Source: Rhynchospora pubera (taxonomy: Eukaryota; Streptophyta; Magnoliopsida; Poales; Cyperaceae). From it: a stretch of 64,000 nucleotides of DNA. The stretch lies in NCBI GenBank assembly GCA_028095005.1, contig CM051460.1:72579676-72643675 (forward strand). Reading direction: 5' to 3'. How positions within the stretch are numbered: the first letter of the stretch is position 1; the number at the start of each line of letters is the position of its first letter. Below the pieces are notes generated by a model. It was not told the origin of the DNA, did not search any database, and saw only the letters and a program-made list of their open reading frames with translations. Of this stretch, positions 33,909 through 46,823 are shown piece by piece. Made by a program: the position numbers and the translations under genes.

Positions 33909-36900
33909 CGTTCCTTGAACCCAAATTACACCATCGCACACGCAATATAGAGTCAGTCATCGCGGGGCGCGCATTAATGGCCATACGCAAATAACTTGGA
34001 TTTTTCATGAGAGTCTTAAGGGCTTACCCATGCCCCGCACTGCGGCCGTATACAGGCACTCTCATATAGGTGAGTCCCTACCAAGGATGTGTGCAGATTC
34101 ACATCCCACGGAAATTACCGATTTGGTCCTCATTAAGAGCATTGCTCAAGCTAAAGTGCTCATCCTTAACATCTACATAAAAGCACACTCACCATAGGGA
34201 TGGGGCTGGAGTCATTGCTCCAAAAATGTGTGCTAAGTGGTCAACTTACGGCTTGTTATTACCCATTGAATCTCTTTCCAGGGGTCACCCTTTTGGAGAT
34301 TGGGTTGCCACCGCAAGAGGCCTATTAGGGCATAAACCCATCCCCTCGATGAATATAGAACTTGTAGTTCTATTTGTCTTTTGTTAGACAATCAAATTTT
34401 TTTTTGATATATTTCTTTATTATTTTTTTTAATAAGTCAATTCATATTAGAATTCAATTGCTGCTCTATCATCACATTATTTTGATTCGTGGGATTGGTA
34501 ATAAGTGCAGCTGATAATAATTCTTTTAGTCGTCTGATATCAAATTCCATTTGTAAAGATCTTAAATTCGGAAGATGATTCATATAATCATTGCAATCAT
34601 ATGATATGATTTTTTTTTATATATCCATTGTATATTATAAATTCAATATTTTCCTACTAATCAAATAAGAAAGATAATAATCTGATCAAATATTTCTTTT
34701 ATTATGATCATATGATGTAGTCAAAATTCGCATATTTTAATGCTATAAAATTTTTATCAGTTATCGTGACTAAATTCCGTATAAATAATTTGATTATTAT
34801 TTTTAGTCATTAGACATTTAATTTTTATTCTTTTATTCGTAACCCCCACATTTTCCTTTTTATATTTTGTTTCACAGAATCTTTATGTTGATTAATTATG
34901 GGGTGAATAGAAACGGTTGAATTTTCTCAATTAACATCATTTCAGTTATAAGAATATTTAATTTCATTCTGAAAGGGACACTAAAGTCATGGTGAGCAAC
35001 GAGAATTAAAAGGTGGCCAGCCTTTTAATGCTTGTGTAAAAACACCAATGCACCTTATTAAAAATAAGATAAGTTGAATTATAATTATGATTATAATTAT
35101 TGAAAATTTAACAATTTACTGTGTATTCATGAAGTTCATATAAATAAATTTATGAGGTCTATTTATAAAAAATTCTTATATATTTTGGATAACAGATTAA
35201 GCTTTATTTTCTAATTTCTTTTTTCAATATGCATAATTCTTCTTACAGAGGGAATTTATAACATTTTATTTTATATAGTATTTTCAGTTATAATTGATGG
35301 ACAAGATAATTAAAATTTATTATGATTTAAGGTAACAGTAAAATTTGATTCAATAGATCATGATATCTTGATTCTTCAATGCAATTTATGTCGTTTATTT
35401 TACAACTAAATTCTGGCAATTCATTTCGGCTCAATATACAACAATCATAAATAAATTAAATGATTTTTGAGTTATCATTTAAATTGAATTCATTAAAAAT
35501 TATTAATCCTCTTATAAAACTATTCTTATAATTAATTGATCAAATATGAGCTATAAAGTACTTTGATGAAATTATCTTTTCATCAACAAATTAGTAAGCC
35601 CATAAATAATTATCCAAATATAGTATCGATTTATACAATGAATTCTTCATCAATACATTTATATCAAAGCAACTAACCGTTGCAATTTTAATAATCCATT
35701 GATGCAATAATTCAATTTAACATTCATCAGAATAATTAAATTGATTTCTCCTTACATGATTTTTTACCATCTTTGATTCATCACAAGTTTCACAAATAGA
35801 GTCTGGATTCGTATTTAATTTAGTAATAGAACTAAGAGCTCATTTTGAATGAACAATGGTCATTGAAGTTATGATAACATTCTAATTTTGATTCATATAT
35901 TAAAATAAGGATCAATATTCTTTTTGAATAATTCATCAGTTATATTTAGATATTTCAACTTTATTTGAATCAATAACTGATTTAGATCCTAACTGATTTA
36001 TTAAATTAGTACATATTTGTTAATTAAATTTCCTCTACAATTAGGAAACATGACGCATATCCCAGTAAATAAGATTCATTAAGTTAATTTTCTTTTCCTA
36101 GATGCTAATTTTAAATTTTCATCTCCAACATCTCATACATTAAAGCATTTACAGATATTTCACTCTTTTACTATGATCACTCTTCTTCCACTTCCAATGT
36201 GGTAAGAAAGAAAATTAAAAATCCATTAGCACATACAAAATTTATTAGCACCACTGTCTAACATCCAATTTTAATTAAATTATCTATTGTTAAGATAATT
36301 TAACTTAATAATGGTTTAGATACCTTTTTGTTTGTTTTTTATTATCAAGATTTGCGATATGGTTTATTAAAACTATCTTAAACAATCTAAATAACTTATT
36401 TCATATCATGTTTACTTCGTATTTATTTTTATTTGAGCACTGATTTATATTACCGCATAATATATATATTCTTAACAATTTTACTGTAAATTGATTTTAT
36501 TCTCTCCTTTTGCATAGAAAATGATTCTTCCATTATTCTACTGGTTATATTATTAACTATATGAATTCCAAAAAAAAAATATATTGTAATTAATTATGTT
36601 TTATATCTGATCAATAGTTAAATCTCTTTATATTCACGCACAAATATCTATTAATTAATATATTTAAAGTGAATCCTGTGACCAAACTTTATTCGGCTCA
36701 ATTATATCATAATATAATATTATTAAAGGATCAAACTAAAATTATAGTAAATCCATAGACCTCAGATTAAAAATTCACAGAGCCTAATATTGAAATTTTA
36801 TAGTGGTTATAGAATTTAGCATTTAGCACAATTTCATTAAGAGGCTATGAATCAACTACAATTTTCAATTTCCTAATAATAAGACAAATTTAATTCTAAA

Positions 36901-36970
36901 GTTTTATTTCAGCTCTATCAAATATACTTTCACGTATTATTATAATCCGATTAAGAAATACGCTTAAGAT
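33909..36970 (-). other. Non-coding interior of the LARD-like element
   Basis: A GC-moderate block at about 33910-34390 (on the minus strand, next to the 3' part of the element) is followed by about 2.5 kb of very AT-rich DNA. No gag, protease, integrase or reverse transcriptase signature was seen in any frame. Confidence 0.7.
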
Positions 36971-37621
36971 TGTTGGTGCAAATTCAAATATCAAATCGGA
37001 TAATAAGATCAATGTCAAAGGAATAAAAGAAATAGAAGGAACAAAGTTACCCGAATCGCGCTAGGCGCTGTCCTTAAGCGTATTCCGTCTCAACGTGCGA
37101 CAGGAACCGCAACCAAGATAAGACGGGGTTGTCACCTTTTAGGGCACGACCATGAAGGTGACTGATGAAAGCCTCCAAAAATATCCAGCAGAATATTTAG
37201 TACATTTGAGGTGTATTTGAGAATAGTATATGGAATTTGAAATAGAATTTGATAGATATCAACACATGATAAAATGGATATAGTACTGTTTAATTTGTTT
37301 CAAAATTGAGTCTGTCTATCCAATGAAATCGGTTGTACTTATATAGCACAAATGAACCAACGAGTTGTTACAAAAATAAATTCTGATTTAATGGATTAGA
37401 TCATGGATATAAATTATATGAATAAATTGTGTCATAAAATAATTAACGGACATATAATAAATGGAAAATCAGAAACCGATATGAGCTCTTAAGTATTTTA
37501 TGATGGTGATTAAATTCAATATTTAATGTAGAAACAATTAGCACAAAATAAAAAGTGACTCTGATTAGAGTAATGGAAATTATTAAAAGAAATTTTGAGT
37601 TTTCTCATAGTATATTCAACA
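36971..37621 (-). repeat. LTR, right copy (5' LTR in element orientation)
   Basis: 651 bp, same termini as the left LTR. The four differences seen are a/g near 37103, t/c near 37184, a/g near 37463 and t/c near 37534. Confidence 0.93.
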
Positions 37622-37626
37622 TATAT

Positions 37627-39000
37627 TTCAGAGATGCGCCGACGCACAAGAAAATCTTAAAATATGAAGATCATTTTGAGCTATAGTTGCAAGTGACAAG
37701 CTCATCCATCAGTCGAGACTAATTTTATTCTATTTCATTGATAATTGACAAAAGGTTGAATTTGTTGCTAATTTTTAACAAATTTCTTCTTCTTATAAAA
37801 GAACCTATCATAAGTGTAGAATACGTAAAAAAACTCCAGCAAAATTCTTTAGCTCTGCATTATTGAAAAAGATATCCATAGTATAGTATAGTATATAACA
37901 AAAAGCATTTGTTAAGCTCCTCAAGTGGTGCGGTGCCGAGTGCCGACAGAAAAATATCAGGCCCAAAAAAAAATGTATTAGTATGCGAATTTCAGACTGT
38001 TTAGGTATTTAACACGCAAAATACCGAATATTATGGGAAAAAGTAAAATTTGGACCGAAAGTTATGAACTGCATAGCAAGAGTGGTTTCCATCCCAGAGT
38101 CTCTAATCCATGCTTTTTGATATTTTTAATTGCTCCGGGCGATGGTGCTCTGATCCTATCAACAATCTTTCTTTGTCCAATGACATTTCTTGCAAAGGCA
38201 TTCCAACAACTTTTGTAGTGAATATTTGGATAACTCAGAAAAGTATAACGCGGTGTGTTTTGTGACTTGTGAGTAGAGCCTAGTCAGCTACAGCCCAATA
38301 CACGGAGGGATTATGGATCAAAAGCTGCAATTAAAACTCATAACAGTTGCTTGCTTAGTTTGCTAATGCTTGAGGGATGATTATTAGAGGCTTCTTAGTT
38401 TGCCTTTTGTTCTTTTCTGACTTTCCTTCCCTGCAATTTTTTATTTTTGCATTCTATTTCTTCTTGTAATTAGTTACTTGATTAATAAAATTTCTGGATG
38501 GTGTTTGCCATCCCGCCTATATCCTATGGAATAGTTCAGAATAGTCCGAATATTTTAATTATAATTACGAACAAATTTATAAAAGATTAACATTAATACT
38601 TATGCCAAACAATTAATCGATATTTCACCTCAGCATGAATACAGTAAAAAACACCGAAAGGAAGAGAATTACAGTAAAAGTTCACCCAAGAAAAATGACT
38701 CAACATGATTTATAAGTTATAACACACCACCTATTGACCAAAACACCGAAAGGGGGAGAGAATCAATCACTTCGAGTATCCCGATATCTTATTAACTTGT
38801 CATCACATCACCGCAAGGCCAAAATTTTAGGGGGAAAGAATATAAAAAAAAAAAGATAATAAAAGAAGATTAAACAAATATTCCATCTCAGAACTCTTCT
38901 ACTCTTGCTACATTTTTTTTTCTGCTTTCTGTCTTCTGTCGTTTCTTCTGGAGGCATCGAGGGGTGTAGTCACTGTGGTGAAAGGGGTTGCAGGTTTAGG
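37627..39000. other. Intergenic; 3' flank of TIM21
   Basis: No gene supported. The right end should hold the TIM21 3' UTR (minus strand), with AT-rich sequence and possible polyadenylation signals. Confidence 0.5.
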
Positions 39001-42000
39001 TTAGGCAGGGACATAGGATTCAAGCATGAGCTGAACTTTAGACGGAGACATGATCTCCACAATAAGATATGTGAACTTCCAGTCATTGTCAACACGGTCC
39101 TTAAACATCTCAGAATACACCTTCCCTGCTCCATGTGGGCCCCTTACGTAAAAATTTACCTGAAAAGGTAGCATAGATTCATTTCAATTCTCCCCTCAAA
39201 ACTAACCGGGAAAATTATACAATTCACAGTAGTATGCTAGTTAGGAGGGCACGTTATGATGTTTTCAAAGCATGTTTTGTAACCTTTCCGTTCTTATACT
39301 ACCTAACATAAATATACTGGGCACAGAATAGAAATTCCATTTTTTGGGAGGCAAATGCATCATGGAAGAAAGGGTACCTCAACATGTTCAATACCGTCTT
39401 CATCCGTCCAGACACGGTTAGGGATGCGTTGCCGAGCTGCACGGTTTCTGGTCTCCTGACCATATCCTGTAATTGGAGTTCCTATTCTCACTGTCACCTG
39501 AAAATGATCAAGAAGAATAATCAATATGTTTCATACTAATACTAAACCAACATAAAATGGAATACAAAAACACACCTGACTGTCATTCTGTACTCTGGGC
39601 TAGGGCTTTACCAAAGATTTTGTACCTGGAGCGCCAGTAAGAAAAGAAATAAACAAAAATAAGTCATTTACAGAAGCTATAAAGCGAATTTAATGATTAT
39701 AACACCTCCGAATGCAGGAAATAATCATTCTTTGCATGTTGAAAAAGATCCATGACCCAAAATTTGCATATTTGCTCACAGCACTCAATATTTCCTGGGT
39801 TACTCATAAATAGTGCATCACTGCTAGCACTGCAGTTATGGTAAGCAAAGAGTGACTACATTGTCCCTGCCCTTTTTCATATTAACTCGACCAATTGCTT
39901 CATGTTTACTCAGCATAATTATTTTGGTTCAAGAGCATTCCAAAAGAAGCTCCTTCACAGTATGGGGACAAATTGTTACAATTTAGGAACAGAAATTATA
40001 TATAGAAAAAACAAAAAACAGAAGCTCCCTCGCACTAACCATTATCCACAAAACTTAGATAGTATTTGCAAAAAAGAAAACAAGTGCCCTTACGAACAGA
40101 AAAAACAGATATAAATTCACATTAGATTCACAATTACATCCAAATAAGTGCATCCTATTGTTATACTATGATAAAGTGTACTACAATCTCTTTTCTCAGT
40201 TTAGATTGGAAAACAAACATAGTTGAGGGAATAACATACTCTTTGGGCTCAAAGATGAGCTCTTTAAAGACACCATATGCAGCTATGCCAGCAATGCCAA
40301 GACCAGCAAGTATTATAAGGCTGTATGAAGCACCTTCTGTGAAAGTCACTGGCTTTTCTGGTATGTGATATGTCGGTGCATCAAAAGGGTCATCCACTGT
40401 TGATATGTCTCTTTGCTCCTGAATTTATTTAGAATAAATTTATATCGTTTATTCATTTTTAAGAACAGCATTTTGACGATTATAGCAATTTACACACAAG
40501 CATCAAATTTGTTTAAAATTATACTCAGTAAAAGTAGAAATTACCCAGCTAAGGAATACATTTTCAATGAACTAGACCAAAATAAAGAAAAATTTGAGCA
40601 GGAGATTTATAAAATACTTTACAAATCAGATGAATCATAAAAAAAAAAGCAATCTATTCATGTTATTCGGCTCAAATTTTGAGTATAACATTGGCTGAAC
40701 GAGCAGTTGGTTACGATTTTGGAAAATGAATAATGATCTTGCAATGATATAAATAGAGGGATATGTTGACCATCTTGACAATCTAATAAAAGTAAAGTGA
40801 AAAAACAGTTCAGATCTCACTCCATAGTCCCTCCCAAAATTCTTAATCCCATTGGCACTTTGCTTCCCTTGAGGCCTAAACAATCTTCCTCCGATTACTG
40901 CCTTACCCAGAATTGACATGCTCCAATCTATAGCTTAATCCCACAATTGCTTACTCATTTTCCAGTTTCTCTCTTTATCAGGCCTCCTCCCCCAAGCAAT
41001 CTTAGACGGGTCCATCCAAGGTAACGGTGTTCCACTCTCTATGAAAATATCACACTTGATTATGCAAAACCTGACTATTACTCTGCAACAGACCCTCAAC
41101 ATGCACATATACTTTTACAAAACTGTGTTGTATTATTTTTTTTTTTATTTTGTCCAATAATTATAGTGCTGGAATGCTAGTCATTAGGATTTTGAAGTTT
41201 GAAAAATTGCACACTCTTTTTTTTTTCGAAAAATTTTAATTTCTGAAGCTCTAAGGCTTCTGATGGCAAAACCTTAACAAGAATCCATATATGCCACCAG
41301 GAAAAAAAATAAACTCCAGCATGCTTTTGACTCTCTCTTTGTGCAATAAAAATTAATTTGGGTGCCAGTTTCTCTTTGAATTGATATTAGCCAGGGAAAC
41401 ATTTGGTGAGAAAAAACAGTTTATTAACATTCCCAACTCAGTAATTAAAAAGTATCAGTTCCAACTTTATACAAACTGTCATTCTTTAAATACATTTAAA
41501 TGTAAAGATAATATATTAAACTGATGGTTATTCAAGAAATTTGGAGAAGAAACAAATTGTCCACAGAATAGGAAATCAACAATTTTGCTCGATAGAAGTA
41601 AAAATCTACTGCAGCTCAAATAACAAACATTTAAGGGACCAATTGCAACTTCAGGAAAAGACGAGTGTACATGGACAGGAAAATATGAGCACAGGAAGAG
41701 ACAGAGTTCAATTCAAATGGAGATTGGGGGAGATGAGTACAAAGGAAAGAAATGCTGATTTGTCGAATACAAGGATGAGTGCAATGGCGAGCTCAAAATT
41801 CCTTCAGGAGAAGAGATGATGAAACCAGCTGGTGCATAATTGAGGTAAGAGAAGATGACTAGTGTTTCTTTTTGTTTTTTGTTTTTTTTTGTTTTCTTTT
41901 CGCTGGGTAATGAAGACTGGATAGAAAGATAGCAAGTGAAGTGCATGTCCATCATTAATATTAAAGTTAAAATCTGTCTTAATCTGCATTGTTCATGGTT

Positions 42001-43792
42001 CTAGCAATGGACAGACAGTTCAGATGAGATTGTCAAATAAAATTGTAGATTACCATTTTCAAGTGATCTCTCCGCTTACAAATATTAGGTGTTCACCAAA
42101 ATCAAGAGTGAAATCACAAAGGGAAAGAAGTGAGTACCTTGTTCGGTTTTTTATCTTGAGCCTCTGTTGAATAATTGGCAGCACATGGTCGTGCCATAGA
42201 TTGGAGCCTGTGACACCTCCATTGTGAGTCCTTGCTAACGTAATTGTTACATGATCTAGGTCTGGTTAAATACCATCTTATCTGGCTTGCAAATGCACTA
42301 GACCTACCTGAATAAACAAAAGAATATATTAAAAATTACCAATTTTAACTCTTATTATCGCAAAATTTGGTATTGATAGGAAAAAAAAGGATCCAGAAAC
42401 AATAAAGAGTACCACACCTTCAAACCTAGAAATATCCTGCAAAAGTAATGAAAAGTACCAAATTAGACATTAAAATTGGAATTTTTGGCACAGGTACATT
42501 TAATTGCATGCAAAAAACAGATGTTAACTATTGTAAAAGTCAACGACAATCCGAGAGCTGGCAATTGGGATAATTCCAGAAGTTTGGCTTCACTTTTTGT
42601 TTGATTAAGCATGAACAGCTAAAATTAGTGCTTAAACGTAAGCTAATCATTCATCATATAATGCAATATAGTCAAGCTTTTAAATTTCGTTTTTTTTCGG
42701 TATGACGGTCCGGAGTTGATATAGCGGTGCGGCGTTATTTCGGTGAAAAAACGGCGAAAAAACGGTGTGCATATACGAACATATGTGTCAAACTCATATT
42801 ATACAAATAGTCAAATACTATATTACAAGTCGAACTTCTATATTTTTTTGAATGTGCTAATAATCTAATTATAATCTATATACGATTGGTACTGGATCTT
42901 CTCTTTGTAACTTGCACATTCTATTTCCTACCAGAAATATAGGTAGTAAAACAAATAATTCCTCTAAAGCTCAACAATACGACAATAGTACAATACTAAT
43001 TAATTAATCCTTAACATCCAAATATCCAACTTAACAACAATTCATACGACAATACAATAGTAATCTCTAAAGTGATAAAGTCTAATCCATACGACAATAG
43101 TACAATACCAAATACCAAAATGATTAAATTATCTCCGTTTTTTCACCGAAAAACGAAATATTTTCGCCGAAATAACGGCGTTTTTTCGAAAATAACGCGT
43201 TACGAATTTTTTGGGTTTGAAACCGTAATGGTGGTGCGTTTTTGTCCGAAATACCGAAATTTCCGAAAAAACGGCGTTATTTCGCCGAAATTTAAAAGCT
43301 TGAATATAGTACATCACGTGCTCGAATAACTGGGGGGAAAAAGATCAAATATGCAGTGCAACCATCCAACAAACCTCGCCCAAAAAGAAATTACAAAGTA
43401 TGACAATAGCAAAGAAACTTTACCAGCAAAAATAAATACCACTAATTGAACCAGATACAAGTGCCACAAAATATATCCCTTCCACTCTCACTAATATCAC
43501 CCCTAGATATATGGAATTATTTTATTATTATCACATCACCAGTTGTTTAACCACACAAAACCATAAAATAACTTGATTGAGAAAATACCCAATACATGAA
43601 TGTTGGTTTATGAGAATATCAACATTAGTTCAAGCACAAACATTACGTAAACCAAAGAATTGGGTTAGGGTTTTTCACCTTGAAAACTGTGGCGACTTCT
43701 CGACTGGAAGGAGAAGCGAAGGCGCCGACGCCGGAGACAAGAAGGCGCTGTGTTAAGCGATTCCGTACTGCTCCAGCGATCCTAGAGGTCAT
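39001..43792 (-). CDS. TIM21: TIM21, mitochondrial inner-membrane translocase subunit; frameshift in exon 5
   Basis: TIM21 is a TIM23-complex subunit with one membrane anchor and an intermembrane-space domain. Exons in coding order: 43792-43679, 42436-42418 (19 nt), 42307-42138, 40418-40240, 39625-39576, 39497-39378 and 39159-39001. The N-terminus is Arg-rich with no acidic residues at first (MTSRIAGAVRNRLTQRLL), a mitochondrial presequence. Then follow EKPVTFTEGASYS, one membrane segment (LIILAGLGIAGIAAYGVF), YKIFGKAL, GYGQETRNRAARQRIPNRVW, GPHGAGKVYSEMF, TYLIVEI and the end LESYVPA. Exon 5 is 50 nt where 49 keeps the frame. As read, translation leaves the conserved frame after KALA and stops at residue 174 of an expected 269 or so. 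All other exons and splice sites are intact, so a one-base error, an allele or a recent null are all possible. Intron 1 carries a MITE. Confidence 0.9.
40635..41080 (-). other. Unrecognised open segments in intron 3 of TIM21
   Basis: The minus strand has an open stretch ending NWKMSKQLWD then stop (about 41065-40945), with upstream text SGTPLPWMDPSKIAWGRR. After it comes an ATG at 40919 starting MSILGKAVIGGRLFRPQGKQ. The base composition is richer than the surrounding intron. It could be a captured gene fragment, an alternative exon or chance. I do not recognise it. Confidence 0.3.
42672..43303. mobile_element. MITE in intron 1 of TIM21
   Basis: Inverted ends tcaagcttttaaatttcg and cgaaatttaaaagcttga, flanked by atatag on both sides (42666-42671, 43304-43309). 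Sub-terminal regions are full of cgttatttcg, aaaaaacggcg and ccgaaat motifs in both orientations. 632 bp, non-coding. The superfamily is uncertain (six matching flank bases could be part of an 8-9 bp decayed duplication). Confidence 0.78.
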
Positions 43793-43798
43793 AGCTCT

Positions 43799-43838
<40 letters not shown>

Positions 43839-44241
43839 TGCTTGTTTTCTACTAGAAACTTTTGTTTGTTTTTCCTTGGGAGAGAGAACTAGGTTTCTAA
43901 AGTCGAAATTAGAAAGACATGGAGAGGTTTTGTTCTGTTTTTGTTCTCGGTCAACAGTTCAAGCTATTAACAGCCCAAATATAGTAATCAAGCCCATAAT
44001 TTATAAATAGGAAGGCCTATTATTGAGTGAACAATTTCGTTTTGTCCTCAAATTAGCACTGCTTAATTGATAACCACACAAGGGCCTCTGTTGGGTCCCA
44101 CCTTTCCTCAAATATTGGGGCTCCAAAGATTCCTCTAGATTCTACAACGAATCTAACACTGATTCTTCTCTCTCTTGTTCTCAAAAGAGCTGTGAATTGA
44201 TTCTCTGGTTCTCAAAAGTGAAGTAAATTGGATTGAAATTC
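43793..44241. promoter_or_regulatory. Shared upstream region of TIM21 (-) and the permease gene (+)
   Basis: The two start codons face away from each other across 449 bp, so this stretch must hold both 5' UTRs and both promoters. A (GA)17 run at 43802-43835 lies about ten bases upstream of the TIM21 ATG and reads as a TC tract in its 5' UTR. The Y-patch and GAGA-type content is usual for plant TATA-less housekeeping promoters. No clear TATA box was seen for either gene. Confidence 0.55.
43802..43835. repeat. (GA)17 microsatellite
   Basis: Perfect dinucleotide run in the TIM21 5' UTR; probably length-variable between individuals. Confidence 0.95.
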
Positions 44242-46823
44242 ATGTATACATCATATGCGAGGAGAAATTTTAATTTGCCAAGGACAAGAATCTCTACAGC
44301 TTTGCATCAATCAAGGAGCCAATCACTCCACTCCGCACCTTGTTTCATCCCAAAATATTAGTATGTTTTTTCTCCAAAAAAAAAATTGAGTGTTCATTTT
44401 TACTATTATCTACTTTGAAGTAACATCATTATTATTGGTACTCCAGAAATATATAGTTTTCTTACATTCTTTTTATTTTTTTTGCTTTGTCAGTGACTGT
44501 GAATGCTCTACTTTTAGATTACAACTATGGCAGAATCCTGTGTCTATGATAAAGAAAAAGAGACTAACAATATGTGTACGAGCCAAAGATAGAATAAAAG
44601 AATCTATAAAAGCTGGGTTTAGTGTGACAAAAGATCCTGAAAAGAAAGGAAGTATAGCAGGTGCAGTTTCACTAATCATTGGTACCAGCATAGGATCAGG
44701 TATCCTTGCAATACCCGAAAAGACTTCTCGTGCGGTAAGGCTGTAAATTCTGGGGAAAGAAAACGAGGGACCAAATATTAATCATTGAAAAAATGCTCCA
44801 TTTTATAATGCTGGTGCTGATTAATTTCTATTTTTTTTTTTTTAGGGTTTCATCCCTAGTGCGACTTCTATCATCACATGTTGGGTTTTTCTGGTAATAG
44901 AAGCACTGTTATTAGCCGAAATAAATGTCAATCTTCGCAAAAAGAAAAACAAAGATATGATCGATACACAAAATGATGGCAATATAGAGATCATATCAGT
45001 TAGGACCATGGCACAAGAGACTTTAGGTGAATGGGGAGGAAATGTGGCAACTGTCACTTACATGTTTTTGAGTTACACATCCATGATCGCATACACCTCA
45101 AAATCGGGGGAAGTCATCTCGCATTTGGTTGAGCTACCAGATACCGTCGTAGGGGGGATATTTACTACAATCATAGCTCTTCTAATTTCGGTTGGCGGGA
45201 CCCGTATGACTGACCAGGTAAATCAATGGCTCACATTTGTCATGATAGGGTTATTGGCTACAATAGAAGCAACATCAATATCATTTGGGGATGGATTAAG
45301 TGTTTCAGATATGTCGAATTGGAATAAAGTTCCACAGACATTACCAGTTATTATCTTCACCCTGGTATTTCATGATATTGCTCCTGGTAATTCAACAAAT
45401 TAATTCAGATCTTTTATTCCTTTGAAATAAAAAATGACCATTGCAAAAAAATTGAATAATGATGAATTGCATTTCAGTTATATGTGCATATCTTGGAGGG
45501 GATCTAATGCGGATAAGATTCTCGATACTATTTGGGAGTTTGGTGCCTCTGTTATTTTTGCTTGTTTGGGACGATATTGCCCTTGACCTCGCCTCTAATG
45601 TTGTCGGTTTCGATCCTTTGGAATTGCTGAAGAATGAGTGAGCATTTAAATACACAACTAATTAATTATATCACTCAGGCCCTCCATTAAACATGTTAAT
45701 ATCTGAGTATTTATGATGATGATGAGTACTGTGATGTAAGTAGATGGAGTGGCATGGGGCTAATGATTGAGGCATTTTCACTTCTAGCTGTCGGTACATC
45801 ACTGATCGGTACCCTCCTTGGAGCCTCTCAATTCTTTGTTGAACAAATAATCAATCTCTTTCCTCTGAAAGAACCATTTCAAAGAACAGTGAGTAACCCA
45901 TTTCACAATCCTACTGTGACCGTATAACAACTTTTGATTGTCTCTGTACCAGAGTCCAGAGGATTCTGCTTATGGTACCAGATACATTCCTCCTATATTT
46001 CATATGGCTGACATTAGTAGTTACTTCTTGTAGGAAATTGGAGAAAATTTAACTGGAAATGTGAAGTTGGAATTGACTGGATTGAGAGATTTAATAGATA
46101 AAAACAAAGTCAATATTTCGGCAACTCTAATCGTGATTATCCCCACAATTGTACTCTCAACAGCTGTTCCAGACGCTTTTTCTGTGGCAACAGATATTGC
46201 GGTATGTAAATTAACTTCAGATTTGATAGTTTAAATGTCACTTATAAATAGGCGGTTTCCTTTAATCAAGGGTAGCCCTTCTATACATTTACATCGTGCA
46301 CAATTACTATCATATCTATATTTTTTTCTCAATGTTATTTAAACGAAAGAAAGTTCAATTATAGATATGTCCTCAATCATTATGATATGTTATGTACAAA
46401 TCTTTTTAATAGATGATTAAATGGAATCTAAGTTGTGTCAAATTTGACATATGATATATCTAAATTACAAAAAATACATCGATTATTCTATTTTTTATTT
46501 AAATGATATTGTAAAAAATATTGATAAATATATCATAAAAATGATCTGATAAAACTTTGATAATTGTTTAAACTTTTCAGGGAGGATACTGCATGATGAT
46601 ATTGTATGGAGCATTTCCACCTATGATGGCATGGGCTATGAACAGTAGATTGACCAATCAAAAAAGTCAAATCAAACAAAAATCTATAAAAGATGAAATA
46701 AAGATGGTACAGTTGTCAGGTGCCAAGCCTGTTCTACTTGGAATGGGGTTATTCTCTTTCATAGTGGTAATAGAACAATTCTTGACGGATGTACTCTCAT
46801 TGAACTCCTATCTGTTTTCTTGA
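44242..46823 (+). CDS. Tryptophan/tyrosine permease-family transporter, 7 exons
   Basis: Plant member of the aromatic amino acid permease family (bacterial TyrP/Mtr relatives; annotated in plants as tyrosine-specific transport protein-like). Exons: 44242-44360, 44494-44734, 44846-45386, 45478-45637, 45741-45888, 46034-46201 and 46581-46823. Introns are GT-AG and phases consistent, giving 1620 nt and 539 aa. The first 90 or so residues are Arg/Ser-rich and poorly charged negatively (MYTSYARRNFNLPRTRISTA), suggesting an organelle transit peptide. The membrane core opens with the family motif GTSIGSGILAIP (about residues 103-114); further helices include TCWVFLVIEALLLAE, LPVIIFTLVFHD, IRFSILFGSLVPLLFLLVWD, LLAVGTSLIGTLLG and VIIPTIVLSTAVPDAF. 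Substrate by family is tryptophan or tyrosine, unproven here. It shares its upstream region with TIM21. Confidence 0.9.

Larger units (their letters stand above)
31228..37621 (-). mobile_element. Young non-autonomous LTR retrotransposon (LARD-like) with nested insertion
   Basis: Two directly repeated 651-bp LTRs (31228-31878 and 36971-37621) begin tgttggtgc and end attcaaca. The element is flanked by the 5-bp duplication tatat (31223-31227, 37622-37626). By eye the LTRs differ at four positions, all transitions. Next to the left LTR, the minus strand reads gttttgtgggggat, a polypurine tract of the plant Copia kind just before TGTTG; this orients the element on the minus strand. The interior has no gag or pol frame, so it must have moved with enzymes supplied elsewhere. 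After removing the nested LTR, the host element is about 4.6 kb. A primer-binding site next to the right LTR was not recognised. Confidence 0.9.

Noticed and set aside
34870..36960. Search for gag/pol remnants in the LARD-like interior
   Set aside because: No reverse transcriptase, integrase or protease motifs in any frame; extremely AT-rich.
40168..40368. Plus-strand ORF over TIM21 exon 4
   Set aside because: Antisense shadow of the conserved TIM21 membrane-segment exon.
43072..43329. Paired ORFs on both strands at 43.1-43.3 kb
   Set aside because: They lie in the inverted-repeat half of the MITE in TIM21 intron 1; symmetrical ORFs follow from the ccgaaat/atttcgg repeats.
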